Shown here: piece by piece, positions 8,620 to 17,100 of the stretch
Layout: every line of letters begins with the position of its first letter
Numbering within the stretch: position 1 is the stretch's first letter
From: CAYSLC01 sp964431545
Lineage (GTDB): Bacteria; Desulfobacterota; Desulfobacteria; Desulfobacterales; JAABSP01
Reading direction: 5' to 3'
DNA length: 33,077 bases
Assembly: GCA_964431545.1 (NCBI GenBank)
Contig: CAYSLC010000035.1
Span: forward strand, 1-33,077
The notes under the pieces: model-generated
Database searches by the model: none
What the model saw: only the letters and a program-made list of their open reading frames with translations
Told to the model about the DNA's origin: nothing
Made by a program: the position numbers and the translations under genes

Positions 8620-11080
8620 ATGAAGCTGAGAAAGCAGTTGATTTGGGGTAGTTGCTTGGCGTTCGTGTTCGGCCTTTGCCTTGGAACAACGGCCATGGCC
8701 GCGATGAGTTCGGATACCGCGGAGGACCGCGGAATCGTGGACGACATCACGGAAGAGGTGCTCACCGGACCCAACGATCTCGATCCGGAGAAGATCCTGG
8801 GGCCCGGCGGGGTGAGCATCGAGACCGAGAAGGACATCCTCATGAGCTTCGGGGCCACCGTCCGGTTCATCCCCACGTCGGAGTCCAACTGGGATTTCGG
8901 CATGAGCGACGACGTTCCCGGATACGTCAACACCCAGCCGCTCAAGGACTTTGCCGGATCCGCCTACAACCTGGCCAACTCCGCCCAGGGGGTGGACGAG
9001 GCCGCCACCACCTTCGAGAACACCCTGTCCGAGGATCGGGGGATCCGCACCGCATTCGAGGATTTCGCCAACTCCCTGTACAACGCCGATGCCGTGATCG
9101 GGGCCGCGGCCGATCCGGCAACCGCCGGCGCCATTTCCCAGGCGGCGGACGGGGCCGCCCAGATCCAGTCGGCGGCCGAGGCGGCGGCCCAGCTCGCGGG
9201 GACCCAGGCGGCCCAGACCTACACGACGGGGCTCACGGCGGCGAGGACCGCGGCCGACACCTATGAGACCGCCATTGCCGAGCAGAACCCGGCCGTGGCC
9301 GGAGAGGCCCTCCAGGCCATCGCAACCAATCCCGACTACCAGGCCGCCGTTGCCGCCGGGGATATGGCCCAGGCCCAGGCCATCGCCCAGGCCGTGGCCA
9401 CCCCGTTCGTCATGGGCGCGGCCCTGGATGCCGCCGATGCGGTGGGCGAGGAGGCGGGCCAAGCCGTCCGCAGGGTGTTCAATGAACCGGAATACCAGGC
9501 GGCCCTGGCCGCCGGTGACGATGCGGCGGCCCAACAGGTCGCCCAGTCCATTGTGGTCCAGGCGGCGGCTGAAGAGGCCGACGCCGCCGCCGAAGGCGTC
9601 ATTCGGGACAAGGCGGATCCGGCCCTGGTCCAGGGGGCGGGTCAGATCGTGGACGGGATCACCGCCCGGATCATGCGGGACAACCCCAACGCCACCATCA
9701 CCGAGGCCATGGCCTACGCCACCGTGCTCAAGGCCCGGGCCGATTCCTTCTCCCCCTACTATCTGGCCGACAGCTTCCTCAAAACCCACAGCAACGAGAG
9801 CGGCAGCGTCAACGACGGGTATATCCGGAACGAGACCAAGATGTTCTTCAACGCCATGCCCAAGGATAAAAAGTGGAGCTTCTACGGCGCCCTGGAGTTC
9901 GACCGGCCCATCGACACCAACACCATCGACAACCGGGGCGGCAAGATCGACACCGCCAGCAACTTCGGCCTGGAGCGGCTCAACGCCAGCATCGAACTGG
10001 TCCCCGAGCTGCTGCGGTTCCATGCCGGATGGGACGTCTGGGGCCTGGACATCATCGAGGCGGCCTCCATGGTCTACGGCGATGACAACGCCGGCTTCTG
10101 GGTCAAGGGGGATTACGGCGATTTCCATTACTCCGCCGCNNNNNNNNNNNNNNNNNNNNNNNNNNNNNNNNNNNNNNNNNNNNNNNNNNNNNNNNNNNNN
10201 NNNNNNNNNNNNNNNNNNNNNNNNNNNNNNNNNNNNNNNCCACAACATCGGCGCCTACTACCTGGGCAAGTTCGGTATGCTGGAGTTCATGACCGAGGGC
10301 GTCTACAAGTTCGGCTCCGCCGACGGCACCGGACTGGCCGGGGTCTACAACGGGGTCCACACCATCGAGCACGACGACTACGACATCTCCTCCTACGCCT
10401 TTGCCGCGGATGTGGCCCTGGAGATGAAGGACCTGGTGGGATGGACGAGCCTGAAGCCCCACTTCGGCATCCTCTACACCTCCGGCGACGACGACTCCAC
10501 CGACGACACCCTGGGGGGCTACTCCGGCGTGACCAACGCCCAGCGGTTTTCCGGGATGTGGGGCGGGGAGAACACCATCATCGGGGACACCAACTTCGTG
10601 CTGGGGACCGCCCTCTACGGCTATGTGCCCGAACTCTACGGCAACGGCACCCCGGTCTTCGTGGGCGGCCTCCAGAACTTCGCGGGGTCCGGAAACGGCC
10701 GGGGGGACAACCCGGGCCTGACCATGTACAGCCTCGGCGTCACCATCCGGCCGGTGATCTTCCTCATCTACCGGACCAACGTCAACATGTTCAACTGGAA
10801 CGAGGACTTCTACGTCACCGACATGGTCAACCCCATCACCCTTCAGTCTTTGGCCACCGGCACCAAGGTGGCGGCCACCAAGGTCTCGTCAGGGTACGTG
10901 GGCACCGAGTGGGATCATGAGGTGACCCTGGCCCTGAGCAAGCACATGTTCGTCAAATGGCAGGGCGCCTTATTCTTCCCCGGCGACGGGGTGGAGGAGG
11001 TCACCGCGGCCCTGTCCGGCGGCACCGAGTCCTCCGATCTGGCCACCCGCCTGGCCATGGAGCTGATCTGGAACTTCTAG
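8620..11080 (+). CDS. Outer-membrane beta-barrel protein with a long Ala-rich helical insert, gapped
   Basis: The first piece (8620-10139) gives 506 residues and the second (10240-11080) 279; 100 N lie between. A signal peptide (cleavage likely after A27, TTAMA/AMSS) leads into a beta-strand-like stretch (residues 72-90, ILMSFGATVRFIP). Residues ~105-370 are Ala/Gln/Glu-rich and helical and include two related 52-residue units starting at N237 (NPDYQAAVAAGD) and E289 (EPEYQAALAAGD). From ~380 the chain is alternating aromatic/polar strand, and it ends in ELIWNF, the terminal Phe typical of barrels recognised by BamA. Some features recall porin or alginate-export-type barrels, but I cannot name the family. 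GAGGAGGGAG precedes the ATG. A TetR-type operator upstream suggests induction by a small molecule. What the channel passes is unknown. Confidence 0.8.
10140..10239. other. Assembly gap (100 N) inside the beta-barrel gene
   Basis: The coding frame before the gap leaves two bases of a codon, and the frame after it starts with one base, so the true missing length should be a multiple of three. One hundred is not, so the run is a placeholder. An unknown number of barrel strands is therefore missing. Confidence 0.95.
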
Positions 11081-11129
11081 AATAGACCGTCCGGCCGCGG
11101 CCGGATAGGATCGGGCGTACACGAATCAG

Positions 11130-11164
11130 AGCAGGGGCGGTTTCGGACCGCCCCTTGCTGTTTT
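11130..11164 (+). terminator. Rho-independent terminator after the beta-barrel gene
   Basis: AGCAGGGGCGGT (11130-11141) pairs with ACCGCCCC-T-TGCT (11147-11159, one bulged T) around a short TTCGG loop, followed by GTTTTC. The stem is very stable although the T-run is short. A separate perfect 16-bp palindrome, TCCGGCCGCGGCCGGA (11090-11105), lies just after the stop codon. The next gene starts at 11192, so it is either reached by read-through or has a promoter I could not see. Confidence 0.65.
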
Positions 11165-11191
11165 CAGAAACCTCGCCGTCAAGGAGACCCT

Positions 11192-12283
11192 ATGACTGTT
11201 TTGAAAACAACGGCCGCGTCGGTTCGTCTTCTCGCGGTATCCCTCCTGCTGGGGGCCTGCGCCTCGACGCCGGATATGGTGAGCACGGAGACCGAGGCGG
11301 GGGAGACCTACTCCGCCGACGAGGTCCGGCGCACCACCGTGGACCAGCCTTTCCTGTTGTCCGGCGACTACTTCCGCGAGCGGTCCCGGCGGGGGATGGT
11401 ATCCGCCTCGGACCTGCTCTCCGGATCGGAAACCTCGGACAGAGGAGAGAAACAGGCCGACGCTCCGAAGACCGGATCCGGCAAGACCCCGGAAGCCGCG
11501 TCGGAAAAGGCGGACGGCCCCGCCGCCCTGAACCCTCCACAGCGGGCGGAGCCGTCTCCGGAGCCGGCCCCCTCGTCGTCCGGCGCGGAGATGCCCGTCA
11601 AGGTGGCGCTCGTCTTCGATCCGCAAGCCGTCCCGGCGGACCGGGTGGCCGGGATCATGGGGGCCGCCGACGCCCTGACGGGAAACGGGCCCCTGATCCT
11701 CGCCGACGGCGGGAAGATCCGGGAGGTCCTGACCCACACCGAATGCCTCCGGAAAAAGGATCTGGGGTGTCTCACCAACGCCCTGGGGGTCTATCCCGGC
11801 GCGCGGATGGTCCTCCTTTTCGAGGCCTTCTCGGTCCCGGACGATTTTCCGGGTCCGGCCGCGGCCAGGGTCTCCATGGCCGACACCGGTATCGGATACC
11901 GGTACCCGGCCATGGAGGTCCGGGTCACCCTCGGAACCCCGGCGGACGTGGAGCGGTTCATCCGGGGGACCCTCTCCCAGGTTTTCAATTTCGCCCTGGA
12001 AAAACGGAAGATCATGCCCTGGTTCTGCCGGACCTTCTCCCAGGAGGAGAACCGGTGGTTCCTCTCCGCGGGGGCGCGCTCCGGCCTGAAGGTGGGGGAT
12101 CCCCTGAAGATCGTGGAGGGCGGAACCCTGGTGAAGAGTCCCGCCGGCCTGCCCGCCGGATGGCTTCCGGGGCCGACCCGGGGAACGGTTCGGGTGGAGA
12201 CCCTGTTCGGGGATGATCTGGCGGCCTGTTCCCGGGTCGACGGTCGGGAGCCCCGTCCCGGGGATCTTCTGATGCCGGAGTGA
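11192..12283 (+). CDS. Lipoprotein with CsgG/TolB-N-like and FlgT-C-like regions
   Basis: The 363-residue protein has a type II signal peptide ending in the lipobox LLGAC, with C23 as the lipidated Cys and Ala at +2, which favours the outer membrane. Residues ~30-130 are a polar, Pro/Ala/Ser-rich linker. Residues ~133-240 look like an alpha/beta domain of the TolB-N/CsgG/LpoB kind (alternating strands such as VKVALVFDP and ARMVLLFEAF, with IREVLTHTECLRKKDLGCL between). Residues ~290-363 resemble the FlgT C-terminal domain, with the cue SAGARSGLKVGDPLKIV and a closing PRPGDLLMPE. The assignment rests on motif resemblance only. AAGGAG lies five bases before the ATG. No flagellar gene is nearby, so a flagellar role is not implied; an envelope scaffold or accessory role is an inference. 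Confidence 0.72.
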   Translation: MTVLKTTAASVRLLAVSLLLGACASTPDMVSTETEAGETYSADEVRRTTVDQPFLLSGDYFRERSRRGMVSASDLLSGSETSDRGEKQADAPKTGSGKTPEAASEKADGPAALNPPQRAEPSPEPAPSSSGAEMPVKVALVFDPQAVPADRVAGIMGAADALTGNGPLILADGGKIREVLTHTECLRKKDLGCLTNALGVYPGARMVLLFEAFSVPDDFPGPAAARVSMADTGIGYRYPAMEVRVTLGTPADVERFIRGTLSQVFNFALEKRKIMPWFCRTFSQEENRWFLSAGARSGLKVGDPLKIVEGGTLVKSPAGLPAGWLPGPTRGTVRVETLFGDDLAACSRVDGREPRPGDLLMPE

Positions 12284-12343
12284 ATTCGACCCCCCGGAGC
12301 CTTTCGGATTCTTCTCCGTCCGGGGTTCCCCGAAAAATCTCGA

Positions 12344-12371
12344 TTGACACAGCGGGGCGCTACCCCATAAG
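12344..12371 (+). promoter_or_regulatory. Probable sigma-70 promoter before the solute-binding protein gene
   Basis: A consensus -35 TTGACA (12344-12349) is followed after 16 bp by CATAAG (12366-12371), which matches four of six -10 positions. It lies about 60 bp before the ATG at 12433 and could serve the whole run through miaA and the AsmA-like gene. Confidence 0.5.
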
Positions 12372-12432
12372 GTGAAGGAGACGGCGCGCCCCATCCGCCG
12401 AGAAGGTCTCTACGCAACAAATGGGAGGCAGG

Positions 12433-13176
12433 ATGAACAAATACCTGAAGTGGTTTGTGCTGGTCGGGATCTGTCTGGCCGGTCCGGGGACCGCCCACGG
12501 CGAGGAGGTCTCCATGGCCTTCGGACTTTCCCTCCAACCCTACGTCATTCCCAAGACCAACAACGGCATCGAGGTGGACGTGGTCCGCGAGGCCCTCAAG
12601 TTCAGAAAGCACCATCTGATGCCGGAATACGTGCCGCTGGAATCGGTGCCCAAGTTCTTCGTCCGGGGCCGGGTGGCGGCGGCCCAGCGGGACGGCGGCC
12701 AGGACCTCTCGGTGAAGGGGGGGTTCTATGCCGAGGAGTGTGTGGGGTACCAGGACGTCATGGTGACCCTGCTCGAAAAGGAGATCCGGATCGCCAAACC
12801 CGAAGACCTTCAAGGCCTGAAGGTCGCCGCCTTTCCCGGCGCCGCAGACCAGTACCCCGATTGGCTGGGGAGCCTCTCCCGGGAGCAGGGGCGGTATGCG
12901 GAGCAGAGCAAGGTCGTCCTCATGGTCAAGACCCTCCATAAGGGACATTTCGATGTCATCGTCGGCGACATCCGGGTCATCGACTACCACACCGCCCAGG
13001 TGCGCCGGGAGGGGGAGATCCCCATCCTGCCCACCACCGTCCACTATTTCACCGGTCCGGTGGCCTATCGGCCCGTCTTCAAGGATCCTCAAATCCGGGA
13101 CGACTTCAACGCCGGGCTGATCTTCCTCCGCGAGACGGGGAAGTACCAGGAGATCCTCGACGCCTACACCCGGTGA
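12433..13176 (+). CDS. Periplasmic solute-binding protein, family 3 type (SBP_bac_3), orphan
   Basis: The 247-residue product has a clear signal peptide (MNKYLKWFVLVGICLAG, cleavage near AHG/EEVS) and the two-lobe layout of amino-acid-type binding proteins. Visible elements are a first-lobe opening with GIEVDVVREAL, the middle segment PEDLQGLKVAAFPGAADQY, which resembles the usual hinge segment 'dLkGk.vgv..Gs', and a closing helix FNAGLIFLRETGKYQEILDAY. ATG 12433 is chosen over the in-frame ATG at 12421 because GGGAGG lies between them and the signal peptide then begins correctly. No ABC permease or ATPase lies next to it, so it may serve a distant transporter or act as a sensor-type binding protein. 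It precedes miaA by only 19 bp, so the two are probably co-transcribed. The ligand cannot be read from the sequence. Confidence 0.8.
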   Translation: MNKYLKWFVLVGICLAGPGTAHGEEVSMAFGLSLQPYVIPKTNNGIEVDVVREALKFRKHHLMPEYVPLESVPKFFVRGRVAAAQRDGGQDLSVKGGFYAEECVGYQDVMVTLLEKEIRIAKPEDLQGLKVAAFPGAADQYPDWLGSLSREQGRYAEQSKVVLMVKTLHKGHFDVIVGDIRVIDYHTAQVRREGEIPILPTTVHYFTGPVAYRPVFKDPQIRDDFNAGLIFLRETGKYQEILDAYTR

Positions 13177-13195
13177 TCCGGGGCCGGACCGAACC

Positions 13196-14137
13196 ATGGG
13201 CCCGGACCCCAGGCGTCCCCGGATCGTGATCCTCTGCGGCCCCACCGCCGCGGGCAAGACGGCGGCGGCCGTCGCCGCCGCGGAACGGTTCGGCGGAGAG
13301 ATCGTGGGGGCCGATTCCATGCAGATCTACCGGTACATGGACATCGGCACCGCCAAACCGACCCCCGCCGAGCGGGCCCGGGTCCCTCACCACCTCATCG
13401 ACGTGGCCGATCCGGACGAACCCTTTGACGCGGCCCGGTACGCCGATACCGCCGGGGCGGTCATCGCCGGGCTCCACGGCCGGGCCGTCCTTCCCCTGGT
13501 GGTGGGCGGGACCGGCCTCTACATCAAGGCCCTGACCCGCGGGCTCTTCGAGGCGGCCCCCGTCGACGGCGGGGTCCGCCGCCGCCTCCGGGAGGAGATC
13601 CGCCACAGGGGGAACGACGCCCTCCACCGCCGCCTGACCCGGCTCGACCCCGAGGCGGCCGGACGCCTCCACCCCAACGATACCCACCGGATCCTCCGGG
13701 CCCTGGAGGTCATCGAGACCACCGGCCGGCCCATCACCCGCCACCACCGGGACCACGCCTTCTCCGGGGCGCCCTACGAGACCCTCACAATCGGCCTGGC
13801 CCTCCCCCGGGAGGATCTCTACCGGCGGATCGATCACCGGGTGGACGCCATGATCGATGCGGGGTTCCTTTCGGAGGTGGCGGGTCTGCTGGAGCGGGGG
13901 TACGGACCGGACCTCAAGTCCATGAACGCCATCGGATACCGCCACCTGGCCGACCATCTTCTCAACCGGACCGACTGGGCGGAGACCGTGCGGACCCTGA
14001 AGCGGGACACCCGGCGGTACGCCAAACGGCAGATGACCTGGTTCGGACGGGACACGGAGATCCACTGGCACCGCCCCGACGATCTGGCGGGGATCGTCGG
14101 CCGGGTGGAACGGTACCTCGGACGGGGAAAGGGGTAG
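13196..14137 (+). CDS. miaA: tRNA dimethylallyltransferase (MiaA)
   Basis: MiaA transfers a dimethylallyl group from DMAPP to N6 of A37 in tRNAs that read codons starting with U. The 313 residues match the usual length. Visible motifs are the P-loop GPTAAGKT (15-22), the signature D40-SMQIYR, the segment VGGTGLYIKAL, a region with HPNDTHRILRALEV, and the C-terminal core MNAIGYRHLADHL with a closing KRQMTWFGRD. These are the standard MiaA landmarks, so the call is firm. The start ATG has only a weak upstream purine stretch. The gene lies 19 bp after the solute-binding protein gene and 6 bp before the AsmA-like gene, so translation of the latter may be coupled. Unlike many bacteria, no mutL or hfq adjoins it here. 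Confidence 0.97.
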   Translation: MGPDPRRPRIVILCGPTAAGKTAAAVAAAERFGGEIVGADSMQIYRYMDIGTAKPTPAERARVPHHLIDVADPDEPFDAARYADTAGAVIAGLHGRAVLPLVVGGTGLYIKALTRGLFEAAPVDGGVRRRLREEIRHRGNDALHRRLTRLDPEAAGRLHPNDTHRILRALEVIETTGRPITRHHRDHAFSGAPYETLTIGLALPREDLYRRIDHRVDAMIDAGFLSEVAGLLERGYGPDLKSMNAIGYRHLADHLLNRTDWAETVRTLKRDTRRYAKRQMTWFGRDTEIHWHRPDDLAGIVGRVERYLGRGKG

Positions 14138-14143
14138 ATCGCC

Positions 14144-17100
14144 ATGGAGCCCGAACAGACCCCGGACGGGACCCCGGCGCCGACCACCGGGGCGGTCCCG
14201 GACCCCGGGGGGAGGACGCCCCCCCCGCGGCGCCGGCGGCTTCGCAAAATTCTCCGGATCTTCCTCTGGGCCGGGCTGCCGTGCTTTCTCGTCCTGGCCG
14301 GCCTGATCCTCGCCCTTCCGACCCTGGTCTCCACCCAGCGGGCCCGGGAGATGGTCGAGGGGATCGCCCAGGAGGCCGTCGGCCGATCCGTGAGCCTCCG
14401 AGACCTCCGCTGGACCTGGTCCGAGGGGATCCGGGCGGCGGGACTGGCGGTTGCCGATGATCCGGCCTTCTCCGAGATCCCGTTCTTCGTTCTGGAGGAC
14501 CTCCATGCCGACCTCGCCTACGCCGATCTGTTCCGGGGGAAGGCGACCGTGGCGCTGTCGGTCTCTGGGGCCGATCTCCGGGTGATCCGGCGGGCCGACG
14601 GGACCACCAACGTGGAGGCCTTTCTGGCCGACCTCGCCGGCCCCCGGGGGGCGGAAGAGCCGCCGGCCGGGACGCGGGGAGGCCCGACGGCGCTCCCTCT
14701 GGACGTCGGGGTCCGGATCCGTCTTTCCGATCTCCGGCTGGCGGTGATCGATCGGGCCGGCGGCCACGCGATGACGGTGGAGGACGCCCGGTTCCTGCTG
14801 CAGGCCCCCAGCCTCCGTTCCGATCCGATCCGGACCGAGGGGTCGGCCCGGATCATCCTCGACGGCGAGACCCTGCCGCCGGTCCGGTTCGAAGGCCGGC
14901 TGGCGGATCTGTTCACATCGTCGGGCACCCTCGATCTCGCCCATGCGACCGTCTCCGCCGAGGGGGAGCTGCCCGGAATCCGGTTCCGCCTGGCGGCGGG
15001 GTTGGGGGAGACCGGGATCGACGGGGAGGCATCGGTGGACCTGCCGGGGCTGGTCGACGGGGTCCGGCCCTTCCTCCCGCCGGACCTCGCCGATGCGGCG
15101 GTGGGCGGCCGGCTTGTTTTTTCTGCGGAGGGGACGGCCGCGCCGGCGGGGCCGGTCCCCTTTCGGATCGCCGTAACGGGGCGGGGTCTCTCCATCTCCG
15201 CCGCCGCATTCGGCGGTGCCACGGCGGGACCCGTGGATTTCGATGTGGCCAACCAGGGGGAGATCGACCCCGGCGCCGGGACCCTCCGGCTGGGGACCGG
15301 TGAACTCCGGATCATGTCCGGGACCGCCGTGGAATGGACGGGCCGGGCCGAGGGGCTGACGGGGGGCGTCCCCTCCGGGGCCCTGACCCTGGGGCCGGGA
15401 ACCGTGGACCTCCCTGAAATGGCGGCCCTGGCGGCCCCTTTTCTGCCGGATGGGATCCGGATCTCTCTTCCCGGAGATGATCCCCCGGCCCGGGTGGAGA
15501 TTCCCGGGATCCGCTTGAAGGGAGACGGGGCGAAAATGAGCGGATCGATCGATCTCCAGGGCCTATCCGTCCACCTTCCGGTCCTGGAGGCCGAGGCGGA
15601 CGGGATCTCCCTGGAGGGCCGGGGCCTCCGTCTCGACCTTACCGAGTTCAATGGCGCACTGCGGGGCTTCGGTGACTTTTCGGCCGCCATGGCGGCCGGA
15701 GCCGACCTGGGGGAGATCTCGGTGCGGGCGGGGTCTGGGGCGGAGCCGATCCGGCTGTCCGGGCGCTTCGGCCTGGATGCCGCCACGGCCGGCGCTCCTT
15801 CGACCGACATCGGCTTCGAAACCCGGATCACCGGCCGGGACGTGGCGGTGCGGGGGCCGTTTTCCAGCGGCCGGACCCTGGGCCCCGCCGCCTTCGATGT
15901 GGTCACCAACGGCGCCGTCGATCCGGGGCCCGGCCATCTGGAGATCTCGGAAGGCTCCTTCCGTTTGCGGGAGGGAACCCGGGCCGCCTGGGAGGGAAGC
16001 CTCAAAGGGCTTTCGGGTGGAACGCCAACCGTGGATCTCCGGATGGGGGACGTTCGGGTGGATCTGGCCGAGATCCTCCGTCTGGCCGGCCCGCTGATCC
16101 CCGAGGGGCTGGGGATCACCCTCCGTTCGGGAGCGGAAGGAGATCCGCCGGCGATGAAGGTGGAGGCCCTCCGCGTCCAAGGAGCTTTGCCCGGCGGACC
16201 CAATCCGGTCCGCCTGGAGGGCCTGGAACTGCGTCTGCCCGGCGCCGACCTCGATCTGTCGGGGATCGAAGGGTCCCTGACCGGCGTGACGGCCACTGTT
16301 CGGCGCATGGAGGCGACCCTGCGCGACCTCTTTCCGGCGTCATTTTCCCTGGCGGCCGGCGCGGCGGTGGAGGCCGCCGATCTCGCCGGCGCGACGCCCC
16401 TCAAGCTGCGGGGGGTATCGGCGTCCGCGGAGGTCGCGGGCCAAGGGATCCGGTCCGAGAAGACGGCCCTGGTCGGGATCTCCGGAGATCTCACCCTCAA
16501 AGAGTCCTTCGACCTTCGGGAGGCGGTCCTGCCCGGGGCGACCCTCGGAAACTTGACCCAGGAGATGGATCTCAGGGCCGCCTTGGGCCTCGACACCGGT
16601 GCCGAAGTTGTGTTAGAAGCGTTGAAGGTGACCGTGCCGGAGATCCTTGTGGATGCCAAACCGCTGAAATCCTTTAGAACCAAGGCCAGCCTTTCGGCTG
16701 AAATCCCAGGGGTGACCCTCGCGGGCTTCACCCCCGCCGGGATCGACCTGGCGGGGCTCTCGGCCCGGCTCCGTCTCGGAGAGATTCTTCGGGCCGACGT
16801 GTCGGCCGATGCCGCGGGCGGGGGGGGCGGAGGGATCTCGGGCCGGGGGTCCGTGGCGGTCGATCTCGATGCCATTCCCCAGGGGCTCCTGATCGGCCTG
16901 GGGTATGGCGGGACGAAGGTCGGGGGTCGGATGGAGGCCCGTTTCCAGGGCGCGGGGCGGACCCCCAGCGAGATCGAGCTGGCCGCCCTCGCCGGGGGAT
17001 CGATCCCGGATCCGGGGAAGGATCTCCCGTTTCTGGAGGGCCTGACCCTCTCCGGAGAGCTGTCCCAGGTGTCGGTCGACGTCGACCTGGGCGGGGGATC

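Noticed and set aside
10240..10920. Frameshift in the beta-barrel gene
   Set aside because: The frame change coincides exactly with the 100-N placeholder, so it reflects unknown gap length, not a mutation.
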